64,000 nucleotides of DNA from Phytophthora quininea (GCA_011947345.1 JAAVTG010000670.1:682001-746000), one strand, 5' to 3'; positions 41,422 to 52,922 are shown, numbered from the stretch's first letter. Numbers and translations: made by a program. Notes: a model not told the origin generated them from the sequence alone.

Positions 41422-41520
41422 GGTGGACGCAGTCCAGACAGTCCTTCCAGCCTCGCGCCCTCGACCTGCTGGGAGACGCCGGCGAGCTGAGCCGACCAAA
41501 AGGAGCGGCTGCCACAGAGA

Positions 41521-41543
41521 GTACCCAAAAAGTACCCATATCG
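41521..41543. promoter_or_regulatory. GTACCCAAAAAGTACCCA repeat in a divergent promoter
   Basis: Two TACCCA words in direct repeat, followed by TATCG, between the divergent genes at 41421 (-) and 41628 (+). It is very close to the tandem GATACCCAAAA..TATCG at 17071-17097. Function inferred from position only. Confidence 0.35.
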
Positions 41544-41627
41544 ATCGCATATGAAAGCCCAGTCATCATACACGTCAACACTTCAACCTCGAGCTTGTCA
41601 ACGGCGACACTTTTCAATCTGCCCGCC

Positions 41628-42518
41628 ATGGACGCGTCCAGCATCGCCCAAGTCTTCCGCCGCGACGCGTGCGCCGGCCGCGTGGTGCTCGTCACGGGCG
41701 GCGGCTCCGGCATCGGCCAGGAGATCGCGCTGCAGCTGGCCGAGTACGGCGCCAAGGTCGCGGTCTTTGGCCGTCGCGAGAGCGCTCTGCAGAGCACGCT
41801 GGCGCTCATGCAGCAGCGCGGCGTGTCCCCAGCCACGCCATGGCCGTGCAGGGAGACGTGCGCTCCGCCGAGAGCGCCGACAAGGCCGTGCAGCAAGTGG
41901 TGCAGCGCTTCGGCAAGCTGGACGTGCTGGTCAACTCGGCGGCCGGCAACTTCCTGGCGCTGGCCGAGTCGCTGTCCACCAACGCGTTCCGCACGGTCAT
42001 GGAGATCGACACCATCGGCACCTTCAACATGAGTCGGGCGGCCTTCGAGCCGCTGAAGAGCAGCGGCGACGGCCGCATCATCAACATCACGGCCACGCTG
42101 CAACGACCTGCCACGTGGTACCAAGTGCACGCGTCGGCGGCCAAAGCTGCTGTGGACAGCATCACCAGGTCCCTGGCCTTGGAGTGGGGCCAGTTCGGCA
42201 TCAGAGTGACGGGGTAGCCCCGGTCCGATTGCGGATACCACTGGAACAGCCAAGCTCGGAGGCGACGTGGATCCTGAAGAGAGGAAGAAGTACATGGCTA
42301 GTACCATTCCCGTCGGGCGCGTCGGTGCCAAGACGGATATCGCGGCGGCGGTGCTGTATCTGGTGTCCCCAGTGGGCAACTTTGTGTCGGGCGATGTGCT
42401 AATTGTCGACGGAGGACACTACTTGTTCAAACAACCAGTCATGCCCCGCGAAACGCTCGCGAGCTGGTCCAAGAAGATGGAGAAGAAGTCACGCGTGACG
42501 GCCGACTCCAAGTTGTGA
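41628..42518 (+). CDS. DECR2: Peroxisomal 2,4-dienoyl-CoA reductase (frame broken three times)
   Basis: SDR that reduces 2,4-dienoyl-CoA with NADPH so polyunsaturated fatty acids can enter beta-oxidation. 297 aa after restoring one base at CCCC 41827-41830, GGGG 42211-42214 and CCCC 42218-42221. Cofactor loop VTGGGSGIGQEIA; Arg in FGRRES for NADP; NSAAGNFLALAESLS; DTIGTFNMSRAAF; VHASAAKAAVDSITRSLALEWG, carrying the catalytic Lys. The family lacks the usual SDR Tyr at the standard position, as here. VAPGPIADTTG lies across the last two breaks. The last residues are SKL, a canonical PTS1 signal, so the site of action is the peroxisomal matrix. DECR2 wording is matched closely, above generic SDR level. 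Confidence 0.92.
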
Positions 42519-42876
42519 GGAACTGGGGAAGGGGCCTGAAGGTATACACTGTAGGCGAGTCGTGAAGTATCTACCGATGAAAATACAATGTCTAGCCACA
42601 TGATCGGCCAAATACTTGTTAGTGTTGGTGTTTTCCTTGCGGTTGAAATCCCGGTATAACCTGGCTAGTATCTTAACCCTTGAGGAATCTTGGCTTGAGC
42701 TCAACTCCACTAATTTCCATGTCATTGCCAGTTGTTGCAGGATCCGATATAGGCTCCACTTTACAGGCCTCGTTGTCTTCGGTCGCGGTTGTTTGGCTAG
42801 TTATCCATCGCGGTGACGTGGATCGACTGAGGCTCGTTGGAAAGAAGATCTCCCTTGGCTGAATACGTCGAGTGCA
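42519..42876. other. Convergent intergenic region
   Basis: 358 bp between the stop codons of the reductase (+) and the NRPS (-). It should contain both 3' UTRs. AT-richer, no coding signal. Confidence 0.5.
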
Positions 42877-45800
42877 TCATGCCACTCCACTCGCACGTTC
42901 GCGAATTCTTCTAGCTATTTGCTCGACATTGGGCTGGCGCAGCATGGTTAAATGCGTGCAGTTTGGTACCGTGGCCACAATAGTCACGTTAATGCCCACG
43001 GCACCGAAACTCGACACATCCGGACTCCAACGTTCAGTCATGTACAAGTCAGCATGTAACGAAATCGGTGGTTCGAGACTAGAAGCCGTCTCAAACTCAG
43101 CAATGGAGTGTGGCTGATACTTGTCCTCCATCGCGCAAAACTTGCGGTAGTTCACACCCAGTTGCCAGAGCGGAGAGTTTTTATCTCCGAATGCTTCAGT
43201 TGCGTACTCCTCGACCTGATCACGAGTCAGTTCTCTTTTCGCTAGAAGGGTTTCATCTTCAATTAACGGTAGCTCGAAAGGAAGGCCATCCAACAGTACA
43301 AGAGGAAGAAGTTCGTGACCGTCGCGCACTGCGAGACGCGCAACCTCGTAGGCGACCCGGCAGCCAAACGAGAAGCCTCCGAATGAGTACGGCCCAGCAT
43401 TTTGTTTCTTGCGGATAATACTCCAGTAAACCTTTGCGAGCTCCTCAACACTCGATGGCTCAAAGAATTCGTCGATTGGAGCTTGGATTCCAATAACGTT
43501 GAATGGCAATTGCCGAGCCAGCTCCAACAGTTTCCATACCGTGCCATCAGCATCATGAAACAGGAAAAGCGTCGGTCTCTTTGCTTCGGTTGGGCAATTC
43601 AGTGGAAGCAGCGTTTGCGAGTTGAACTCTCGCACATCTAACATGGACACGGCGGCACTTCGAGCCATTTCCGGCAACGACGAGGCACGAAAGAATTGAT
43701 CTAGCGCCAGCGCCAGTCCCCGGGCTTGTGCCAGAGCGATAGCTCGAATTGCTGCAAGAGAATCGCCTCCTAGTTCGAAGAAGGACTGCGACATCAATTT
43801 CTCTTCGAACCTGAGATTGTCATCTGCATCGAGCACTTCGAGACCCAATGCTTGCATCCATACCTGGCGGAGAATGTCAGTAGTAAGCTGCTCCGTGATA
43901 TTGGAGCCGTCGCTCGATGTATCTCCACGTAAGCTGTGCTTGGCATCTACATTTGTTGAGGCTGCAAGTGCACAGAGGTCGATCTTGCCGTTGGGTGTGC
44001 GCGGCCATCGATCAACCACTTGAAGTTTCTGCGGCACCATGTGTCTAGGAAGGTGTTCGCAAAGGTGAGTCCGAAGTTCGTTCAAAGGATCTTTTCTATC
44101 AACTGAGCATTGCCACTGTCCGTAAGCATGACAATGGCAACTAGCATTGAAGAAGATTGTTGCTGCTTTTGTCCATAACAGCTTTGCTGAGGAACGAGCA
44201 AAACTTCGGCGGCTTTAACGAGGCCGTGTCGTAGAAGGACGTTGCGAACTTCTTGCAATTCAATGCGCATTCCATGATGTTTCACCTGGGCATCGGTGCG
44301 TCCGAGGAAGACCAGATCACCACTTGGCAACCACTTCACAAGATCGCCGGTCTTGTACCAGCGTCGACTAGTTCGATACGGTAGCTCAATCAGCTGCGAA
44401 GTTTCTGGTAGATCTTCATGGTGAATGAACGACTTGATGGTGAGATCCGGGCGACCCCAATATCCCGTAGCAACACCGACGCCACCAATGTACAGCTCGC
44501 CAGGCACATTCACCGGTACAAGTCGACGTTGCACATCCAGCACTAGGACTGGGTGGTCATCAATTGGTTTGCCAATTGGAACACTTTGAAGTTCATTCAT
44601 CTCACTGTCGGTTTGCAGAGCTAGTTCGCGAGGCAGCCGGAAGGCCGTCGAGGTGATCGATGCTTCTGTTGGGCCGTACTCATTTACCAGACATGCTCTG
44701 CTTTCTGGGTGCTTCCAATAAAATTGTCGTGCGAGCTCGAATGGAAATGCTTCACCCGCAAGTATAACATGCTTCACATGGGATGGAAACGAATGCCCTC
44801 GGCCACACAAGAAGTCCACGATCAATGAGAAATAAGAGGGCACAAATACGCAAAACGTGATGGAAGGTCCTTGTAGCAGCACTGTTTCCATGTAGTGCAG
44901 GTCGTGGAGGCCATTTGGGCGTGTGATCCGAGCGCTACCTCCGACGAGCAATGCGGAAAACAGTTGAGACAACGATCCATCCAGAGTGGTTGACGTGCTC
45001 TGGAGAAATACATCGCAACAAGTCACGTTGTACGTGCGCACGGTCCACCAAAGTGTCGTCATGAGAGCCGAGTGCGGCACCACCACGCCCTTCGGGTTCC
45101 CTGTACTCTATTTAACGACAAACGAGTGCATCAGAATGAGCGATGGCGATAAGCAATAAGACGAGAATTGCCGACTTACCCCAGATGTGTACAGGATATA
45201 TGCTACGCTCGACGGACGCTGCTTGTTACTGCTTGCAGTGGAGATTGATCCACTTGATAGAGCTCCCATTAGGTCCTCGTAAAATAAAATCAAAGTCTCG
45301 AGATCGTTGCTTGCTCTATCACTTGGGGCTACTAGCTCAGCAGCAGTGACAGCGTATTTTCGCTCTGTGATAATTACTTGCAGGCTGCTGTCATGAACCA
45401 TATACCGTAGTCGTTCACGTGGGAATTCAGTGTCAAGGGGCACAAACGTCGCGTTTGCTCGCAGCGTCCCCACCATTGCCGCCACATTTTCCAAACCTCG
45501 GTCTAATAGCAGCCCAACATGAAAATTTTCATTGTTTCTGGTGGTTTGTAGCAGAGCTTGAGCGACTCGATCACTGTGGTCCCACAGTTCTCGATAAGTC
45601 CATGTAATTTCTTCAAAATGTAGAGCAGTACTAAGTGGGGTTTTCATCACTTGGTCGTTCAAGGATTCGTGAAGCAGCGCTGAAGGTGGTCGCATTGATT
45701 CGTCTAAACTCAAAGTGACTGGAGTGCCCCAGCTGCAGATAAGTTGTTGCTCAGAATCAGGCAGTATATACAATAAACGCAGCACCTTTGTTGGTGCTTG

Positions 45801-47491
45801 AGTGACCTGCTCCAGTAAGTGCAAATAACACCTCGAAAACCTTTCCACGGTAGATCGAGCAAAGTAATCTGACGGATATTCCATTGATCCCTCCAGCACA
45901 CGCTCAGCATTTACAGTGCCTGGATTGAGGTCGCGGTAGCGCATTGAAAGCATCAGATCAAACTTTGCAGATTGGTGCGGTAAAACAAATTCCGTATAGC
46001 CTCCATGATCAGTCTTGTCGCTCTGCTCCCACGAAAACATCACTTGAAACAACGGGAGCTGCCACCGCTTCTCAAAACCCCCATCGGCGTCACTATGACG
46101 AGCCGTCGCACGCAAATGCTCCAGAACTTTATGAAATGGAATGTCCATGTGGCTGTAGGCGCCGAGAACGGTCTCTCTCACGTCTACCAGAAAACTCTGA
46201 AAACTCTTGTTCTCATTGAATCGGCCGCCAAGGCGCAATGGAAGCGTGTTGACAAAATACCCCATAATCTGTTCCAGTTCAGTACGTGTGCGACCTGAAG
46301 AGGGAACGCCAATAACGAAATCCCGCTGATGAGAAAGACGTTCCACTAGAAGATAAAATACCGCTAGTAACCCCATGAAGACACTTGCACCTTGAGCATG
46401 GCAGAACGCTGAAAATGCTTTCTGGAGAGAAGCAGACGACCGAAAACCACAACATCACCTTTCCTAGTGGTCGATTCTGCTAAAGTCTTACCATTTCTCC
46501 TTGCCCTGTCGAACGGAAGTTCAAGTAATGGCGGTACACCGTTTGACGTGAGCTGCTTCGTCCAGTATTGCAGCGAGGAAGCCATAATACCTGAACGCAT
46601 CTGAGCATGCTGCCACACTGCAAAGTCTCCGTACGTCAAGCGAGTGTCGTTGGAGCTGGCGACTTCAATCTGCCGCACTAACTGCTCGGACAATTTGTTG
46701 GTTCTAAATCGACTAAAACGCGCGTATAGCGTAAGAAAGTCGTCCCAGAAGAGCTGACTGGAGGCAGCGTCTGTCACGATATGGTGCAACACCACAGAGA
46801 GCACCCACGGTGCGCTTGTCAACGATGATACAAACGCATACACCCGCATTGGTGCTTGCCGCGCCAAGTCGAACGGTTCACCGATGACACTGGCAACAAC
46901 TTCGGCTAGCTTGTTGCTTCCTTCTTGCACTAAATCACTCTGAACAACCCTTACAATAGAGAGGTCTTGAAAATACGTCAGCGGATATACATACTGCCGC
47001 GGTTGTCCTCCACTTCCCGTATCAACATCGAAACACGTCCGTAGTGCTTCGTGCTTGGCCATCAGTGCGTCACACGTGTGTTGCAATGCCATTTCGTCAA
47101 ACCGCACATCAGTAAGCTGGAGTGCGCGCACCACATTGTACGCTGTGCTTTTTGGTTGTAGCCTCTGCAGTGCGAACATCTGCAGCTGCGAATACGACAA
47201 TTCACACGATGAGCCTGCATCTCTCGGTGCCAGTCCTGGCCGAAGCGCCAGTTTTTCTCCTTCGTCATCGTTCCCAGCGTCGCCGATCATTTGATTCGCA
47301 GCTCTCTGCAGTGTCCTCAATCGTTTCATCCGGGAGCTCTTGGTTTGAGATTCACCACTTGGCGACATCAGCAGCAATTGCAACCAATGGACCGCCACAT
47401 CCACTTGGCCGGCATCAAGCGCTCGATGCAATGCTGAGATCCCTACAGCGTTGGCGAGAGGTGTGGTGTCTTCATGGACGATGACAACCAT
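42877..47491 (-). CDS. Single-module nonribosomal peptide synthetase, C-A-T-TE (frame broken twice)
   Basis: 1514 aa; one intron of 72 nt (45108-45179) and two lost bases (46419-46421, 44092-44095). The first 80 or so residues resemble ankyrin repeats (GISALHRALDAGQVDVAVHW). Condensation domain: YSQLQMFALQ, active-site HHIVTDA (consensus HHxxxDG, Gly replaced by Ala), DFAVWQ, then IMGYFVNTLPLRL. Adenylation: A3 YTSGSTGNPKGV (spanning the intron), A5 NEYGPTEASI, A7 WYKTGDLV, A10 PNGKIDL with Lys. Carrier: FFELGGDSLAAI with the phosphopantetheine Ser. Thioesterase: GGFSFGCRVAYEVA with nucleophile Ser, later His in NCTHLTML. All catalytic residues are present except the C-domain Gly. It would activate one amino acid and release a product by hydrolysis or cyclisation. 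Confidence 0.93.
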
Positions 47492-47750
47492 TGTTGCACC
47501 AGACCAGACAACTGACGTCAAATCGTAACGTTCGGCATGGTACAGTATGGTACATGGCTACAGCAATTTGTTGAAGAGGACACCATTGCTGATCTCGACA
47601 ATTGGCCTTCCAAAAATGCAAGTTAGATATGAGTTACAGTCATCCCTTCTCTTCTACCGAACCTTGCGGGAGTTCCAACGTAGCTGCCACATTTTCGCCA
47701 AGTCAGCAGCTCCCGCCTCCAATCTACCTCTTCATGCTAACACTCCGTCA

Positions 47751-49806
47751 TCAGTAAGTGACCATGCGCTGGAGACGGCTCTCTTTGCAAGTGATGCACA
47801 CACAGCGACCATCAACAATCGGACAGCTCAGTGCCTTGGTGTGGTAGACCTCGCCCTTGTGGTAATGGCAGAATTCTCGGTCGCACAGGCAGCAGTAGTG
47901 CAATATACGCCGGTCGAGCGTGGCCGTGAACGGCACCTTCTTCTTGAATTGTGGGTCGTGGCACACGTGGCATTGGCCGCGTAGTGCATGGCTGTCGGGT
48001 TTATGGCGAGGACGGAGCTTTCCTTTCAGCTCAGGTACCGGCACCATGTACGTGGAGCGACTGGAGCTCGTTACCAGCCCAAATTGGTTGGTGGCCTCCA
48101 CCACAAATTTGTACGTCTCGCCGTGATGAAGTTTGTCCACAGTCACGGTGGTGGGGAGCGGCACTGCTAACAATTTGATCCACTTGATCTCTTCTGTTTT
48201 TGTGCGCGTCCACCGCACCGTGTAGCAGACTATTGGGACGCCATTATCCGCAGGTTTCTCCCATGACACACGAGCTGCAGCGCTTTCCACCGTCGTCTTG
48301 CTGGTCTCCATCTCTACTGTCACCCTTGTTGGCATATTCGGTGGCAATCTTCTCAGTAGTCGCAGCAAGGAGTCGGCATCACCGTAGATAATGCCTCGAA
48401 TGGGCAGCATAATCACCAATAGCACGACGATGGCATCATCCAGCCACCAAAAGTACATTTTCAGCAGTGTCCATAAGCTTAGGCGGTGATCAAAGTCATC
48501 TTCTTCATCATATGACGAATCTTCAGCGTCGTAAGCATCCACATCAGTACTGCGCTTATGTCTGCTCTGGGATGACGAGCGTGAGGACCGTGATTTCCCT
48601 GAGCCAACCTGCAGATCTTTAGACGCCCCTGTACCCGATGCACTTAGCGCGCTTTTAACGTCATCACATCGCACGAACGTGCGCGGACTGCGGCCATACG
48701 AATTCCATGTTGTGAGGCGGTACACCACATGCTCGTCTTGATTGACGACGTCTAGAAACTCGGTGTCGGGTCCAGTATATACCGACATCCACTCACTCTC
48801 GCCGGGACTGCGTCGTTGCAGCTGATACCGTTGTGGAGAGCTCTCCGCTGGAACCCAAGCCACTTGCAGTAGCATCTTGTTCTGAGCGGTGTTCCCTTCA
48901 GCAGTGCACAGACTAGACACAACAGCTTCAGGCTTCCGCCCCATGCCGAGATACTTCATCTGCAAGAACATGGCCAGTTGATGGCGGTGCAACTCACTGT
49001 GGACGCCGATTTCCTCCAGTCGCGCCCCGTCATTGGCCATCAGCAACGGAAACGTATACCCCGAGATAGAGTTGGTGCGGAATACTTCGCTGTACTGCGG
49101 CAACTGCACGGCGTATGCGACCCACTCGGCCACCTCGGCCACCGTCATCTCGGCGCCGACGGACTCCCAGCGCTCGTCCAGCTCCTTCCACGAGATGACC
49201 GCATCATGGTCTCGATCCAATTTACGCAGCGCAGCCGCCACGTCTTGGTCCGATTGCGCGCGTGTCTTGAGCTCGGACAGGTCCAGGCCGCCGCTGTCGT
49301 CCGTGTCTAAAAGGTGATGCAGTTTGTCCTTGATCTGCTGGATCTCCTTCCTACCTACGTGGCCGTCGTGGTCAAAATCCGCGAGCAAACTTTCTGCAGT
49401 TCCCGATGCAAGTACAAACGTAAGCACTAGTAATAGGGACCGAGATCTCTTAGTATCACTACTAGAACGAGGGCCGAGCCAAACGTTGACGTACCGACTT
49501 CCGGGTCCGGGTGGGTCTTGTTGCGCTTGGGCTTCTTTCGGGGCTGGATGGCGTTCTCGGTGGAGTCGCTCATGGTCACAGCCACCTCCATCATACTCTC
49601 GTCGCCTGAATGAACAGATTAGAAACATATTATAGGGAATCTCTGGCTAGCATATTCTACGTACGCTTGGAATGCGGCGTCACGACCTCCTTTGTGGCGA
49701 CTGGAGAGAGCGCCAGGACGAGGAGCGCCACGACACATAGGAGAGACGTAGACAGCGGGCGTCTGCGGCGCTGGAGCGCGCACGGTGCTGCCGACGGCCG
49801 CCGCAT
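47751..49806 (-). CDS. STIM-like EF-hand/SAM/FN3 membrane protein
   Basis: Exons 49665-49806, 49495-49605 and 47751-49393, introns 59 and 101 nt, 631 aa, frame intact. Signal peptide (LSTSLLCVVALLVLALSPVA, about 19-38); basic stretch; three EF-hand loops at 90-101 (DFDHDGHVGRKE), 114-125 (DTDDSGGLDLSE) and 144-155 (DRDHDAVISWKE), all with D-x-D-x-[DS]...E; a SAM domain at about 168-232 (VQLPQYSEVFR); an FN3-like domain (about 240-330); a Ser/Asp-rich linker; one TM segment (about 403-420); a second FN3 (about 434-535; WEKPADNGVPIVCYTVRW); and a Cys/His cluster at 559-620 (CHVCHDP, CCLCDREFCHYH, CVCITC). EF-SAM before the TM on the luminal side is the STIM sensor layout; FN3 and the zinc-type tail are not. 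Calcium sensing is inferred. Confidence 0.8.
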
Positions 49807-50628
49807 CTTCCACCTGTCACGCTTTTTGTAAAATGACGTCGAAATCATAAAACGATGGCACATTTTGAAACACGACGTATAGTGAGATCGAGTATGATTT
49901 TGTTTATCGAAACTGAAAACTTGTGCGATGTGTGCGGTTGTGGGGTGTGTCACAGTTCGACCAGTGTGGCGTGGAATGCAGCGGCGTGTGGTCACGGATG
50001 GCTTTGAGATTCGCGAAGAGAAGTACTCCTGGCGTGGACTTGTTCACAGGAGGTTGCCACGTGTACGCATATCCGTTGAGGTGTCCACCGCTGTGGCGAC
50101 CCTAGAAAAAAAAGAACCCTCGCGATAACTGAAGCAAGCGGTGGCCGTTATCCCCGGGTTCTTTTTCCTACTTGTCGTTTCGAGCCTTCATGCGGCAAGA
50201 CGATCGCCGAGCTTATGCTTGCCGAGCTTGGAGTCGTGCAAGTCCGTGTGGGTAAAGTTTATGCCAAGCGACATGATATAATGCTGGTGCAACGTCGTGA
50301 CTACGCAAGAGCAAGGCAAAATCCCGCCGAGTTTATCAGGCTTCATGAACGACGACGCGCAGGATATTGAAGTCCACCGAGTGATGCAAATGAATAACTG
50401 GTCCAGAAGAATTGGACTGGAAGTCGTAGCACTGCTTCTTAAATGTGCAATGTAACCGTATATATATAAGAAATAGTACAGCCGGGCCCAAAATTATAAA
50501 CAATATAAAAACAATTTATTAGCGGCAAAATGGTATTTTCATTTTTAAAACTAAGTTTATTCGTTTAAGTTTTTCGCCATTTTCGCGAGCCAAAAGAGCG
50601 CCCCGGCAAGTCCAACTCGACGGCAGCC
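49807..50628. other. Intergenic region between STIM-like gene and EB1
   Basis: 822 bp divergent region, AT-rich towards EB1. It contains the hairpin at 50109-50166 and, close to EB1, a pyrimidine-rich CCATTTTCGC word (about 50576) that could be an initiator-type element. Small frames at 49923-50128 (+) are not convincing genes. Confidence 0.45.
50109..50166. repeat. Inverted repeat / hairpin with about 20-bp arms
   Basis: Left arm 50109-50129 (AAAAAGAACCC then TCGCGATAAC) pairs with right arm 50147-50166 (GTTATCCCCGGGTTCTTTTT). Pairing is perfect over the outer 11 bp and the inner GATAAC/GTTATC, with a small internal mismatch; the loop is 17 nt. It could be a transcript 3'-end hairpin, a tiny MITE remnant or a regulatory palindrome. 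Confidence 0.75.
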
Positions 50629-51643
50629 ATGGCGGACCAGAGCATGAGCCTGATGGACGGCACGTACTTCGTGGGCCGCAAGGAGATCCTGGACTGGATC
50701 AACGGGCTGTGCGCCATCAGCCTCAGCAAGGTGGAGCAGACGTGCACTGGCGCCGTGGCCTGCCAGATCCTGGACGCCATGTACCCGGGCAAGGTGCAGA
50801 TGAGCAAGGTGGACTGGGCTGCCAACAAGGACTACGAGTACATCCAGAATTACAAGGTGCTGCAGAAGGCCTTTATGCAGCTTAAGATCGACAAGCACGT
50901 CGAGGTGGACCGCCTCGTGCGAGGCAAGTACCAGGACAACCTCGAGTTCATGCAATGGTTCAAGGCCTTCTACGAGCGCAACGCCACGGGCCAGCCCTAC
51001 GACCCCTCGCCCAGCGGGAGAAGGGCAAGGGCGGCGCGCAGTTCACGCAGAAGTTCGGTGGTGCGGCGGCTCCTGCGTCTGCCGGAGCGTCCGGATCGGC
51101 CATGCGTCGGAAATCCGGCCCGACAGCCACGTCCCGCGTCGGTAGGACGCCTCCTGGAGCTCCTACGAGCGTGGGGGCGGCTAGGACGGCTAGAACGTCG
51201 ACGGGTGCTACTCGTCGTCCCACGGGCGGTGTGGGAACTGCTGCGCCAGCTCAGTCTGCAGCGGACACGGAAGCTGCAGTGGCTGCTGCGACTGCCCCAC
51301 TTGAAAAGGAGCTGGAAGAGCTGACGGCCAACAACGAAGCACTGACGAACGAGAGTGGAGAACTGCGTGCAATGGTAAAGTGGAGAAGACCTTTGGAGGA
51401 TGAGGAAGTGAACTTAACGGCGTTGTTTCTTTTGTTCTGTAGGTGGAGAGTCTGGAGAAGGAGCGCGACTTCTACTTCAACAAGCTGCGTGAGATCGAGA
51501 TCATGCTGCAAGGAGCAGAAGACGCTGAGGCGAACCCGCTGGCTCAGTCTATTTTCAAGGTGCTTTACGCTACGGAGGAGGATGGCGGCGCAACGGAGGA
51601 AGAGGAGCAGATGCCCGGCGAGCCACAGGACGAGCAGATGTAG
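50629..51643 (+). CDS. EB1 microtubule plus-end tracking protein (frame broken once)
   Basis: Exons 50629-51374 and 51443-51643, intron 68 nt; 315 aa after adding one C at CCCC 51003-51006. N-terminal CH domain (GRKEILDWINGLCAISLSKVE, then CQILDAMYPGKVQMSKVDW, DYEYIQNYKVLQKAF, RLVRGKYQDNLEFMQWFK) is the EB1 microtubule-binding fold. A basic Ser/Ala/Arg linker follows, then a coiled coil and the EBH domain with VESLEKERDFYFNKLREIEIM. The C-terminus is acidic but ends DEQM rather than the EEY/F that binds CAP-Gly proteins, so CAP-Gly recruitment may be absent. The break lies at the junction of CH domain and linker. Confidence 0.93.
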
Positions 51644-52137
51644 ACTGGCGGAGGAAGCCTGCCAACTTGCTACACTTCGAGCTGAAGGCCACATCAAATG
51701 CAGGTAGCAAGTGCAGCGGAGGGTGAACGAGAGCCTGGCGATGCCCGATACAAACTACATAAACGAAAACACGAAATTTGACATTGTGGCGTCAGGGCGA
51801 TTTTGTTATTCTTGTAGTTGGACTACGCGCTGTGGTTTGGTAGAAAACGCTGTTGCGAGTTGTGGTGGCTCCGATGTCGTCGATACAGGTCGAAGTTATG
51901 GCCATCTCACAGTTAACCACAAAAGAACTAAAGTAAAACTGGTCCTATGGAAAGCAAGTAAATTCAATTTGAACAGCACCACTTGAAACACATCGGCAAC
52001 CTTTGAAAACAGCGGTGCCAAAACCTAATTGCTACTGCAGCGACAATCAGCTGTAAGTGGTAACAGGCCTGCAAAAAAAACAATCATGAGCACTCCTTTC
52101 AATTGGTGTAGCAAAACCGTAGTGCCCTTACTGGTCC
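51644..52137. other. Convergent intergenic region
   Basis: About 494 bp between EB1 (+) and the two-TM gene (-). The 91-codon frame at 51711-51986 has no domain or bias; not accepted. Confidence 0.4.
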
Positions 52138-52542
52138 AGCAGCCCTTGACGCTCGTCCGGCGTGGAGCTCGACAGGTCGTAGTTGTCGAGCTTGCTCTTC
52201 CTCGTCTCCTTGTAATACACCGTGGAGGACACCACGAACAGCAGCGCATACAACACCGCTAATAGAGTTGTAACAGCATTAACGTCTACCCATTAGTAGC
52301 ACGACTGTAAAACAGTCCCGTACCCGACTCAAAAATGGAAGTCGGACTTTTGACCGTCTTGCTGATCTTCATGTACTCGGGCTGCAACTGCACCAGAACC
52401 CCCACCAAAAGCAGGAACACGAAGCCGCAGAGTGACAACCCCGAGCAGGTTAGGGCCCCTACAAAAATTCACATCGTCAGAATGATCAACAGTCCGTGGA
52501 GGACATTCCAATGTGCTACGTACAGAAGACTTTGTTGGACAT
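52138..52542 (-). CDS. Small two-TM protein, RNase-kappa-like topology
   Basis: Exons 52524-52542, 52324-52458 and 52138-52256, introns 65 and 67 nt, 90 aa. Too short per exon to show in a simple ORF scan. First hydrophobic segment LSLCGFVFLLLVGVLVQL, a short loop (YMKISKTVKSPTSIFES), second segment AVLYALLFVVSSTVYY, then a hydrophilic tail (KETRKSKLDNYDL). The N-terminal TM preceded by MSNKVFWALTCSG and the overall size recall RNASEK (a V-ATPase-associated protein), but the diagnostic residues are not clear. Splice sites are GTACGT/TAG and GTACGG/TAG and the phases fit. Confidence 0.5.
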
Positions 52543-52922
52543 TGGCACTCGTTTGAGCTAGTAACAACCACTAGATCTTGATGACAGAGGTACTGGTGAG
52601 TACGGGAGGAGCGAGTTGGTCCAGACGACGTGCCGGGGAGCTGGGTGGCTGTGGTGTGAGCGTCGTCGGGGCTGTTGGCGATCTGATACCGGTGGAAGAG
52701 GAAGAGCTGAATAAGGCGTTTTCATTGGCAGATAATACTCGTCCGAGATTGAATTGCCCATATAGAACAGCCGCTTAGTAATTTTGTACGGCATAGCTGC
52801 AAGATACGGCTGTTGAAGCGGACAGATCACCGGACACAATATCCGGATCCGGATATCACCATCTGGACCCAACTTTTGTCACAACTGAAAAGGAAGCGAG
52901 AAAGCACACGTCACGAGCCCCC
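52543..52922. other. Divergent intergenic region
   Basis: 380 bp between the start codons of the two-TM gene (-) and TMEM14 (+). No coding frame is supported; the 104-codon minus frame overlapping it is low-complexity. Confidence 0.4.
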
